The position numbers and the translations under genes were made by a program. Below the pieces are notes generated by a model. It did no database searches. It was not told the DNA's origin and worked only from the letters and a program-made list of their open reading frames with translations. From Candidatus Paceibacterota bacterium (GTDB lineage: Bacteria > Patescibacteriota > Minisyncoccia > Phycocordibacterales > CAINVO01), in NCBI GenBank assembly GCA_028714275.1, contig JAQTMP010000002.1:1-36504 (forward strand): 36,504 nt of DNA, given 5' to 3'. Of this stretch, positions 21,213-28,225 are shown one piece after another; the stretch's first letter is position 1; every line of letters begins with the position of its first letter.

Positions 21213-22186
21213 TTTCCACCTCCTCCACCCTGAGGTTTGTTGCCACCCGTGCCCCTTGTGATGGGGGCATTGATGACCATGTCGCGGAGATTTTTGGGCA
21301 GACCACCGATGATGAGCTCGATGTATTCTCCCTTGGCCTCTTCGCCCATGATCAGAGCTATCCGTGTGGCCTTTTCCACATCTTGAATCCCCCCGTTTTT
21401 CATGATCTCGCCGACCCGTTTCCGGAACATCTCGGCCTCTTTGACCTTTTGCCTAGCCTTTTGGACCTGGGCCGAGTCGGTGACGCTTTGAAACTGTGGG
21501 TCATCCACATCCATGCCATGCCTCGTTTCCACGACACTTTCGTGGGCCTTTCCACCAAAAACTGATGCCAGCTGAGTACTAACATCGTCCGTGTGTTCAC
21601 GAAACCACTCAGAAGTATTTTGGGTGGTCATCCTTGTAAGTACTGCATCGATCGTGGCAAGCGCCGCTGCTTTTTTGGCAGTGATGCTTGTGAGGATCCA
21701 GGCAGACAGGGTTCGGGGATTTATTGGCCCCCTAATGTCCTGTCTGACCGAAAATTGAGTATAGAAATCAAGAACGACAACGGAGTTGTCGATGATGGTT
21801 GTGTATTCTTTTTTCGGGGACTCGATCAGGATGTGCTTGTTGAGGGAGATTTCCCCCGGTTCATCCTCGAGCCGGGTTTTCCATTGAGGATCGTCAGTGG
21901 CGTTAAGTTTGTCTTCCCAAGGGTACTTGACGTGCACCCCAGAAAGATAAAAATTATTGCCACCGTGCCAACGGTCGATCGTCACGAAGACTTTCTGAGT
22001 CGGCACCTCTACGAGGAAGACTTTCCACATTGCCAGGAAGGCGAGGATGGTGACGATGCCACCACCCAGCATTCCTGCAATCGCTGCATTTCCTGCGGGC
22101 AATCCCAAGCCTGTGAGCACTGTGACCACAACGGTCGACAGTACAAACACAATGGCTAGTGTTACCAAGAGAACTAAAATTCTCAT
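21209..22186 (-). CDS. SPFH/band-7-like membrane protein
   Basis: A 325-aa protein with two N-terminal membrane helices (about residues 3-26 and 33-57). They are followed by VEVPTQKVFVTIDRWHG...SGVHVKYPWED, the start of an SPFH (stomatin/prohibitin) domain. A VVVLDFYTQFSVR strand and a long helical stretch rich in Lys/Glu (about 235-285) follow, with a Gly-rich tail. SPFH proteins form membrane ring assemblies. The match is to overall pattern, so a moderate call. No SD. The leader is about 80 nt from a TTGACT/TATAAT promoter. Confidence 0.6.
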   Translation of the reverse strand: MRILVLLVTLAIVFVLSTVVVTVLTGLGLPAGNAAIAGMLGGGIVTILAFLAMWKVFLVEVPTQKVFVTIDRWHGGNNFYLSGVHVKYPWEDKLNATDDPQWKTRLEDEPGEISLNKHILIESPKKEYTTIIDNSVVVLDFYTQFSVRQDIRGPINPRTLSAWILTSITAKKAAALATIDAVLTRMTTQNTSEWFREHTDDVSTQLASVFGGKAHESVVETRHGMDVDDPQFQSVTDSAQVQKARQKVKEAEMFRKRVGEIMKNGGIQDVEKATRIALIMGEEAKGEYIELIIGGLPKNLRDMVINAPITRGTGGNKPQGGGGGK

Positions 22187-22273
22187 TGTTTTGTTTTTTC
22201 TATTGTTTTGTCAACGAACCGTATCCCGACAGGGAATAGGTTCCCTGACGTGGTTGATTTTTTTACTGGCTAT

Positions 22274-22301
22274 ATTATATCATATTTAGGTAAAAAGTCA
22301 A
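22274..22301 (-). promoter_or_regulatory. Promoter of the SPFH-like operon
   Basis: On the minus strand, TTGACT (22296-22301) is followed after 16 nt by TATAAT (22274-22279) with an extended TGA. The -35 box directly abuts the response-regulator terminator stem and forms part of its T-run. The promoter resembles that of the response regulator (TTGACTTTT..CCTAA..TGATA). Confidence 0.65.
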
Positions 22302-22331
22302 CGCCAGGCCGGGAGTACCGGACTGGCGTTT
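22300..22331 (-). terminator. Terminator of the response regulator gene
   Basis: AACGCCAG-g-CCGG pairs with CCGG-a-CTGGCGTT around loop GAGTA. On the minus strand GACTTTTT follows, which also forms the next operon's -35 region. Confidence 0.7.
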
Positions 22332-22350
22332 GGTGGCTTTGGGTATGGGT

Positions 22351-22773
22351 TTAAGCCACCTTGCTCTCACTGGCAGGCTGTTTCGGCTCCTTGGGGACGA
22401 TCCGCAACATGGCGCGGGTCAGGCTGGCGATCAGCTCGTCAGGCGTGAACGGCTTTGGTAGGCTGACATCAGCCCCGGCTTTACCGGCCTCGCGAGCGAG
22501 GTCCAGATCCATCCTGCCCGACATAAAGATGATGGGCATTTCCGGACGGCAGCGGGTGAAATGCTCCGTCAAGAGCAGGCCGGCATCCTTGTGGAACCCA
22601 AGGTCGTTGTCTGTGACCAAGATGTCGGGGTTGTAATCACCCGCATTTTTGATCACGTCAGTTGCATTTTCCATGACGAGGACCTCGTGGCCTTGGGCGG
22701 CCAACACTTTTTGCACCAGTAGCGAGGTATAGGGACAATCCTCAACCAGCAGGATTTTGATTTTTTGAGTCAT
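22351..22773 (-). CDS. Single-domain response regulator
   Basis: A 140-aa CheY-like receiver. Acidic residues E11/D12, phosphoacceptor D55 (VTDNDLG), the conserved Ser in FMSG (about 85) and Lys in LPKPF (about 107) are all present. A short disordered tail follows (PKEPKQPASESKVA), with no output domain. No histidine kinase is in the window, so the partner is elsewhere. SD AAAGGA lies 5 nt before the ATG. It has its own promoter and terminator. Confidence 0.88.
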   Translation of the reverse strand: MTQKIKILLVEDCPYTSLLVQKVLAAQGHEVLVMENATDVIKNAGDYNPDILVTDNDLGFHKDAGLLLTEHFTRCRPEMPIIFMSGRMDLDLAREAGKAGADVSLPKPFTPDELIASLTRAMLRIVPKEPKQPASESKVA

Positions 22774-22816
22774 AATTTTCCTTTCGGATTTCTATTCTTT
22801 TTCGATATTATCACAG

Positions 22817-22844
22817 AATTAGGAAAAGTCAACGGTTGGGGTAG
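22817..22844 (-). promoter_or_regulatory. Promoter of the response regulator gene
   Basis: On the minus strand, TTGACT is followed by a spacer of about 16 nt and TAATAT, preceded by TGA. A leader of roughly 40 nt leads to an SD. Positions are approximate to a few nt. Confidence 0.5.
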
Positions 22845-22878
22845 AATTTGCCTGGGTCGTAAGGTAAGGTTTTTCTCA

Positions 22879-22921
22879 ATATGTAATATAAGGCATAAAA
22901 AATATGCTTTATATTACATAT
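22879..22921. other. AT-rich 19-bp hairpin between divergent genes
   Basis: ATATGTAATATAAGGCATA (22879-22897) pairs with 22903-22921 through 18 Watson-Crick pairs and one G-U, around loop AAAAA. No T-run follows on either strand. It lies between the response regulator promoter and the dus promoter and may be an operator or insulating cruciform. Confidence 0.5.
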
Positions 22922-22929
22922 CGAGCATA

Positions 22930-22958
22930 TAGACAACGTATTTTTTATTTTTTATGCT
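22930..22958 (+). promoter_or_regulatory. dus promoter
   Basis: TAGACA (22930-22935) and TATGCT (22953-22958) are 17 nt apart. The -10 ends 11 nt before ATG 22970, so the leader would be about 4-5 nt. Confidence 0.45.
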
Positions 22959-22969
22959 AAGCTACGCCT

Positions 22970-24052
22970 ATGAATTTCTGGCAAAATTTAAAAAATAACC
23001 GAGGAAATAAGCTAGAAAAAAATCCGACAGGACAAGGCCGACCCCTGATGGTCCTCGCTCCTATGGCTGATGTCACGGACGCGGCTTTTCGACGGATCAT
23101 TGCGAAATACGGCAAACCAGATGTGTTGTGGACAGAGTTTGTGGCGGCTGATGGGCTGGTGAAGGCGGATGCCAAGGGTAAGGCTAGACTGATGCGAGAT
23201 CTTGTATTTGATGAGTCCGAGCGACCGATCGTGGCGCAATTTTTTACTTCCAATCCAGAACACATGCAGCAAGTCGCCGAGCTGGCGGTGGAGCTTGGCT
23301 TTGATGGGATTGATATAAATATGGGCTGTCCGGATAAAAGTATTGAGAAGCAGAGCGCGGGCGCCGCACTGATGAAGGATCCGGCGCGCGCCCGCGCTCT
23401 GATCCGCGCCGCCAAGGAGGGTGTAAAAGAAGCGATTGAAAGAGGTGGAAAAAACATTCCCGTATCCGTCAAAACGCGAGTTGGTTTCAACAAAGTCGAG
23501 CTCGAAACTTGGCTACCTGAACTGCTCGCAGAACAGCCAGCAGTCATTACTCTCCACGCCCGCACTCGTAAGGAAATGTCAAAAGTGCCTGCCCGCTGGG
23601 AGCACGTCAAACGCGCGGTAGAAATTCGTGATGAAGTCCAATCCACCTTGCCCGAAAAAGAGCGCACGCTTATATTTGGTAACGGTGACGTGACAGATTT
23701 GGCTGACGCCGAAAAAAAAGCTCACGAAACTGGCTGCGACGGCGTCATGTTTGGCCGAGCGATTTTTGGCAATCCGTGGCTTTTTGCGCCACTTGGGCTG
23801 TCACGTTCGCCATTTGGAAAAAAATCTCGCGAGGAAATCTCTCTCAAGGATCGCTTGGCCGTCATGGTCGAGCACTCCCGACTTTTTGAAAAATTGCTTG
23901 GTGATGTCAAAAATTTTGCGGTGATGAAAAAACATTATAAAGCCTATGTCACTGGTTTTGACGGAGCCAAGGAACTTCGCGAAAAACTCATGGCCTGCAA
24001 TGATGTTGAAGAGGTTGCCGCGGCCGTCAATGCGTTTTGTCGCGCTTTATAA
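22970..24052 (+). CDS. dus: tRNA-dihydrouridine synthase
   Basis: A 360-aa FMN enzyme that reduces uridine in tRNA D-loops. LMVLAPMADVTDAAFRRII (about residues 25-43) is the FMN-binding opening. NMGCPDKSIEKQSAGAALM (about 116-134) carries the catalytic Cys of the NxGCP motif. VKTRVGF, LHARTRKEMSK, and GNGDVTDLADA with GVMFGRAIFGNPWLF complete the TIM-barrel. The DusB-like form is typical of bacteria outside proteobacteria. Followed by dnaX 12 nt later. Confidence 0.94.
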   Translation: MNFWQNLKNNRGNKLEKNPTGQGRPLMVLAPMADVTDAAFRRIIAKYGKPDVLWTEFVAADGLVKADAKGKARLMRDLVFDESERPIVAQFFTSNPEHMQQVAELAVELGFDGIDINMGCPDKSIEKQSAGAALMKDPARARALIRAAKEGVKEAIERGGKNIPVSVKTRVGFNKVELETWLPELLAEQPAVITLHARTRKEMSKVPARWEHVKRAVEIRDEVQSTLPEKERTLIFGNGDVTDLADAEKKAHETGCDGVMFGRAIFGNPWLFAPLGLSRSPFGKKSREEISLKDRLAVMVEHSRLFEKLLGDVKNFAVMKKHYKAYVTGFDGAKELREKLMACNDVEEVAAAVNAFCRAL

Positions 24053-24058
24053 TATACT
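24053..24058 (+). promoter_or_regulatory. dnaX -10 box within the end of dus
   Basis: TATACT at 24053-24058 ends 6 nt before ATG 24065. An overlapping TATAAT lies at 24048-24053, at the dus stop. This suggests a dedicated leaderless dnaX transcript besides read-through. Confidence 0.4.
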
Positions 24059-24064
24059 AGGGTC

Positions 24065-25219
24065 ATGTCACCAAAAACTTCGGAAAAAAATCCAGTCTCT
24101 GAACACCTTTCCTTGTATCGCAAATATCGCCCAAAGGCCTTTGATGAGGTGATTGGTCAGGAGCCGGTTGTCCAGGCTCTCAAGGGGACGCTCGATCGCG
24201 GGACCATAGCCCACGCCTACCTTTTTTATGGTTCACGCGGCACGGGCAAGACTTCGGTGGCTCGTATTTTTGCTGAGGCTCTTGGTACGACTGCCAATGA
24301 TTTATATGAGATTGATGCTGCCTCCAACAACAGCGTCGATCAGATCCGCGAGCTCAATGAGTCGGTCAACACTGTGCCAATGCAGTCTCGTTACAAAGTC
24401 TACATTCTCGACGAGGTGCATATGCTTTCCAAGGCAGCTTTCAATGCCTTTTTAAAAACTCTGGAGGAGCCGCCTCGATATGCTATTTTTATTTTGGCCA
24501 CCACTGAGCTAGAAAAAGTGCCTGAGACCGTCATCTCACGCTGCCAGGTGTTTACTTTTAAAAAACCCAACCAGCAGGTATTGCGAAAAGTGGTTGAGCA
24601 GACAGCCAAAAAAGAAGGCCGGGCGATTTCGCCTGATGCCGCCGAGCTCATCGCCCTCCTCGGTGACGGCTCTTTCCGCGATGCGCATGGAGTGTTGCAG
24701 AAAGTGCTAGGGGCGACCGGAGACGCAGGCGGAAACACAAGTGGAAAAAATGGCGCATCAAAAATCACGCGTGAAGATGTCGAGCAGGTGACCAACGCAC
24801 CGCGCGGTCAGCTGGTAAATAGTCTCGTCAGCGCTTTGGCTGAGCATGACATAGACAGCGCTCTAAAGTCAGTCCATACCGCCAGCCAGTCCAATCTAGA
24901 CATTTCTCTTTTTCTCGCTCTTCTCATTCAAAAAATCCGCGCTGTGCTCCTGATAAAATACAGCCCCTCAGCCGAGACTTTTTTGCGTGAGGATTTTTCC
25001 GAGGAGGACTTTGCTTTTTTGAAGAAAGTGGCGGGGGAGAAAGGGGATGACAAGATCGGCAAAAGTAAAACTATCACCTCACAAACCCTAGCGGAGCTCC
25101 TCTCCGCATCCTCCGCGGTCTCTCGCTCCGCCATTCCCCAAGCCCCGCTCGAGCTTGCATTGATTGGGCTTATCGGGCAGAATGGCGGAGCGGAAGGTGA
25201 GGATAGAAATAGAAAGTGA
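24065..25219 (+). CDS. dnaX: DNA polymerase III subunit gamma/tau
   Basis: A 384-aa clamp-loader ATPase. YRKYRPKAFDEVIGQEPVV opens the protein. Walker A GSRGTGKTS is at about residues 57-65. AASNNSVDQIRELNE, Walker B-like ILDEVHMLS and sensor 1 LATTELEKVPETVISRCQVF follow. The four-Cys zinc module normally between Walker A and the AASNN segment is absent (ARIFAEALGTTANDLYEIDAASN). The C-terminal domain III is present, but there is no long tau extension. It directly follows dus. Confidence 0.93.
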   Translation: MSPKTSEKNPVSEHLSLYRKYRPKAFDEVIGQEPVVQALKGTLDRGTIAHAYLFYGSRGTGKTSVARIFAEALGTTANDLYEIDAASNNSVDQIRELNESVNTVPMQSRYKVYILDEVHMLSKAAFNAFLKTLEEPPRYAIFILATTELEKVPETVISRCQVFTFKKPNQQVLRKVVEQTAKKEGRAISPDAAELIALLGDGSFRDAHGVLQKVLGATGDAGGNTSGKNGASKITREDVEQVTNAPRGQLVNSLVSALAEHDIDSALKSVHTASQSNLDISLFLALLIQKIRAVLLIKYSPSAETFLREDFSEEDFAFLKKVAGEKGDDKIGKSKTITSQTLAELLSASSAVSRSAIPQAPLELALIGLIGQNGGAEGEDRNRK

Positions 25220-25244
25220 TAAAATAAATTAGAAGCACAAATAT

Positions 25245-25315
25245 TGGGAGATCGTCTAATGGTAGGACAGCAGCCTTTGAAGCTGTGAATTTTGGTTCGA
25301 TTCCAAGTCTCCCAG
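25245..25315 (+). tRNA. tRNA-Gln(UUG)
   Basis: Acceptor TGGGAGA pairs with TCTCCCA. The anticodon stem GCAGC/GCTGT encloses loop CTTTGAA, anticodon TTG (Gln). T-arm TTGGTTCGATTCCAA. Discriminator G, and CCA is not encoded, unlike the tRNA-Glu at 143. Confidence 0.93.
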
Positions 25316-25319
25316 CATC

Positions 25320-25480
25320 GTAGTTAAATCAGCATTTTTAGGTGTTTTATACATCACATCGAAAGGACTTTTAAGCCTCATTTGAGCCACGGTTTTGTTT
25401 TTAAAAGAAAGGTTCCAACATAAACTTTCAATCACCCACAAGAGGCTATGTGTTTTGTAAAACAATTCAAGAAAATTGGT
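25320..25480 (-). pseudogene. Possible transposase/integrase C-terminal remnant
   Basis: The minus strand reads ...LSFKNKTVAQMRLKSPFDVMYKTPKNADLT without an own start. The K-S-P-F-D-V-M form resembles the tail of integrase-core transposases (..RPHxxL..KTPxEV..). The frame then runs into the tRNA-Gln antisense, so it is not an intact gene. Low-confidence remnant. Confidence 0.25.
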
Positions 25481-25482
25481 AA

Positions 25483-25800
25483 GGTTATACCAATGCATTA
25501 TCGCCGTGGGTAGTATCAGACCAGGTCGCCATGGTCCAACAGAATTTTATATCAATGTATAAATCTTCATTTGGTAAGGACCCATTCGTTACTTCCTATT
25601 TTGTCTATGATGGTGCCACCTTACTCGGTCAAGCAAATAAAAGTTGCAATGGAGATGCAAGATGTATAGAAAATTATTTTTATAGTAATAAAGATTTTTC
25701 TGGAGTTCTTGGAAAAGTAACGTATCAACCAAACGGTCAAGTACAAAGGACCTTCTATTTTGATCAGGTGCAGAACGGCAAGTTTGTCGAGGTAAAATAG
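25483..25800 (+). pseudogene. C-terminal fragment of a periplasmic (LIVBP-like) binding protein
   Basis: About 105 codons are open after a TAA at 25480, with an internal ATG at 25531. The reading SPWVVSDQVAMVQQNFISMYKSSFG...FVYDGATLLGQA, then KDFSGVLGKVTYQPNGQVQRTFYFDQVQNGKFV matches the last third of Leu/Ile/Val-binding-type proteins. The YDA..L helix and the xFxGvtGxixFdxnGd segment are present. The N-terminal two-thirds and the signal peptide are missing. It is a truncated remnant next to tRNA-Gln. Confidence 0.6.
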
Positions 25801-25907
25801 CTCTAGAAAGCAATATTTAGGTCTACACTATACAAAAAATCTTACACAAGCTTAAAAATTATACAAAATAGCAGAAAATCTGCCCGTTCTAGTCATCTCA
25901 GAATGGC

Positions 25908-25955
25908 TTGACGGCATAAGGTATTGCTATATACTTAGTCTAGCTAACTATTAGC
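25908..25955 (+). promoter_or_regulatory. marR-operon promoter and probable MarR operator
   Basis: TTGACG (25908-25913), a 16-nt spacer and TATACT (25930-25935) are followed by the perfect palindrome GCTAA-cta-TTAGC (25943-25955) right at the expected transcription start. This is a good place for autorepression by the MarR protein encoded 15 nt downstream. Confidence 0.6.
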
Positions 25956-25969
25956 CATAATAACAAACT

Positions 25970-26401
25970 ATGCCATCTAGCCCAACGCCCACCAACAATA
26001 TCAGTATAGGGGAGCTGCTCCTTGCTTTCAGGAGAAAAATGAATGCCTGCACAAAAAAAGGCTCCTTTGAGAGAGAGCTGACTTTTTCTCAGATGGAAAT
26101 CCTGATGTTTATCGGACCCTCAGAAAAAAAGAGCATGGAGAGCATAGCGAAGTATTTGAAAGTCGCTCCGCCTTCAGCTACGTCCCTGATAGAAAAAATG
26201 GAAAAAGCCGGCCTGGTGCTCAGAAAAAAAGATAAAAATGACCGAAGGGTTGTCTTTATCGAGCTTTCACCCAAGACTAAAAAAATGATTGCCGTTTTGT
26301 GGAAAAAGAAAGAAAAAATCCTCGACAAAATAGTCTCGAAACTCAATCCCACAGACAGAAGTCATTTTAGACGCATTATGAAAATTCTCATCAACGACTA
26401 A
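25970..26401 (+). CDS. MarR family transcriptional regulator
   Basis: A 143-aa winged-helix regulator. FERELTFSQMEILMFIGPSEKKSMESIAKYLKVAPPSATSLIEKMEKAGLVLRKKDKNDRRVVFIEL contains the HTH (recognition helix about residues 68-82) and the D-x-R wing (KNDRRV). C-terminal dimer helix ..RSHFRRIMKIL. It leads an efflux operon and probably represses it in response to a toxic ligand. No SD. Confidence 0.9.
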   Translation: MPSSPTPTNNISIGELLLAFRRKMNACTKKGSFERELTFSQMEILMFIGPSEKKSMESIAKYLKVAPPSATSLIEKMEKAGLVLRKKDKNDRRVVFIELSPKTKKMIAVLWKKKEKILDKIVSKLNPTDRSHFRRIMKILIND

Positions 26402-26406
26402 TCTTT

Positions 26407-27519
26407 ATGAAAAAACATCTAATCACTTTTATTCACAAGCCCGTTCTCGTTTCCACCGTTTCGCTGGTTGTGGCAGCCGGTATTTTGGGAGTAGCCGAAT
26501 ACCGCAACCTCAAGTCACCTTCTGCTCCTCAATTTTCTCTGGCCAGCTCAAGTGCCAATATAGATGTCAGCACGAGTACAGACGTAGCAGCCTCCCAGCA
26601 CGTATTGTTGAGCTTTCTTTCGAGTGGGCGCGTGGCTACTGTCTCGGTCAAAGTGGGTGATCAAGTAAAAAAAGGCATGACCCTGGCCACCCTAGATCCC
26701 GAAAGTACTCTTGGGGCCTTGACTCAGGCCCAGGCCACGTATGCCTCAGCTCAGGCCAACTATGCAAAGGTAGTCAATGGGGCCACCGCTTCGACAGTCG
26801 ATGTGGCTCAAGCGGCTATAGACACAGCCAGTCAAAACCTAGAGCATATTCTCCAAAATTCTTTTACTCAGATAGACAATCTCATCCGCACGGATGTAGA
26901 CAATCTTTATGTCAATCCCAATTTTTATGCGCCTCGATTTGAGATTACTTTTTTTGATCCGACTATCAACACCAACACAAGCTTAGTCCCAAGTGATTTA
27001 AATTTAAAACTGGATCTTGAAAATAAAAGAGTGGATATTGGTAAGCTTCTGGCTGCTTGGAAAGTGGCTACAAGCACAGATAGCCAAACTACGGCCCAGG
27101 TGACCTTGGCCAATCTCACAGTGGTTAAGAATTACCTTGCGGAAGTGTCTGATGGACTGAACTCTATCACTTACGACGCCAAATATCAGACCAATATGGA
27201 CAAATATAAGGCCAATGTAGCTATGGCTCGCTCAGCTGTCGACACGCTTATCAGTAGTATTCAGAGTGCAGAGCAGGCTCTGACGACTGCCAATACAAAC
27301 GCTAGCGTGGTCACGACTTCTGCTCGTCCAGAAGATGTAGCCGTGGCCAAAGCCAACATGGACAATGCTCTTGGAGCTCTTCAGATTGCTCAGGCCAACT
27401 ATAACGGCAGGATTATTATTGCCCCAGAGGACGGCACAGTGACGGCGGTACATATAAATGTAGGGGAAACCGCGGTGGCCAATGTCTCAGCTATAGAAAT
27501 TTCAGGGCAAGGAATTTAA
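26407..27519 (+). CDS. HlyD/EmrA-like membrane fusion protein, barrel-less
   Basis: A 370-aa periplasmic adaptor. An N-terminal membrane anchor (about residues 13-30) is followed by VLLSFLSSGRVATVSVKVGDQVKKGMTLATLD, the first lipoyl half. A long Ala/Gln-rich coiled-coil hairpin follows (about 98-330). The second lipoyl half (RIIIAPEDGTVTAVHINVGETAVANVSAI) is at the end. The protein stops where the beta-barrel domain would begin. Five nt after marR; the next gene supplies a second adaptor. Confidence 0.8.
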   Translation: MKKHLITFIHKPVLVSTVSLVVAAGILGVAEYRNLKSPSAPQFSLASSSANIDVSTSTDVAASQHVLLSFLSSGRVATVSVKVGDQVKKGMTLATLDPESTLGALTQAQATYASAQANYAKVVNGATASTVDVAQAAIDTASQNLEHILQNSFTQIDNLIRTDVDNLYVNPNFYAPRFEITFFDPTINTNTSLVPSDLNLKLDLENKRVDIGKLLAAWKVATSTDSQTTAQVTLANLTVVKNYLAEVSDGLNSITYDAKYQTNMDKYKANVAMARSAVDTLISSIQSAEQALTTANTNASVVTTSARPEDVAVAKANMDNALGALQIAQANYNGRIIIAPEDGTVTAVHINVGETAVANVSAIEISGQGI

Positions 27520-27528
27520 CTCAAATAT

Positions 27529-28215
27529 ATGCACAACGAAACAATCGAAAAAATAGAAGAGGAAGTAAAGACAATCGAAAAGAAAATAGAAAAAACGGGT
27601 GTTTTTAAAAAACCCTGGGTGCAAAGCCTGATAGCCATGGTATTAATTTTTGGGGCCCTCGGGGGTTTTCTTTATTGGCAATCAGTCCGGGGAAATGTTT
27701 TCGTGGAAAATTCTTACCTGAATGCTCCAATCGCAAACATGGGGCCAAACACACCAGGAGTCCTAAATGCTATATACGTAAAAGAAGGCGACAGGGTGAC
27801 TGCTGGCCAGCAAATCGCCTTGGTTGGATCCGAAACACTTTTTGCCAAGGATAACGGCTTGGTGGCCAACGCACCAGAAGTCGTGGGCAGCTACTTTACT
27901 CCAGGCCAGACTATTGTCTCGATCGTAGCCGATCAACAGATGGAGGTGGTCGGATCACTAAATGAAACAGATGGTTTGAAAAATATAGCTTCTGGTCAAC
28001 GAGCCACTTTTACGGTCGATACTTTTCCCGGAAAAGTGTATGAAGGAGTTGTGGATAAAGTCGGAGTCACCTCGGACGACACGGGTGTTATTTTTTCAAT
28101 CTCCGATAAGCGCCCAGTCAAAAAGTTTAGCGTATACGTCGCCTTTGATGTCAGTAAATATCCGGAGCTCAAAAGCGGCATGTCAGCCAAGATTACGGTC
28201 CATACTCTAAAGTAG
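27529..28215 (+). CDS. Second HlyD-like adaptor lacking the coiled coil
   Basis: A 228-aa protein with a charged N-terminal helix, one membrane helix (about residues 33-51), a lipoyl-like PGVLNAIYVKEGDRVTAGQQIALVGSE and GLVANAPEVVGSYFTPGQTIVSI. A barrel-like domain follows (MEVVGSLNETDGLKNIASGQRATFTVDTFPGKVYEGVVDKVG). It lacks the coiled-coil hairpin that the preceding gene has. Together the two contain the parts of one full adaptor. It lies between adaptor 1 and the MFS pump. Confidence 0.75.
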   Translation: MHNETIEKIEEEVKTIEKKIEKTGVFKKPWVQSLIAMVLIFGALGGFLYWQSVRGNVFVENSYLNAPIANMGPNTPGVLNAIYVKEGDRVTAGQQIALVGSETLFAKDNGLVANAPEVVGSYFTPGQTIVSIVADQQMEVVGSLNETDGLKNIASGQRATFTVDTFPGKVYEGVVDKVGVTSDDTGVIFSISDKRPVKKFSVYVAFDVSKYPELKSGMSAKITVHTLK

Positions 28216-28225
28216 GACTTAAAAT

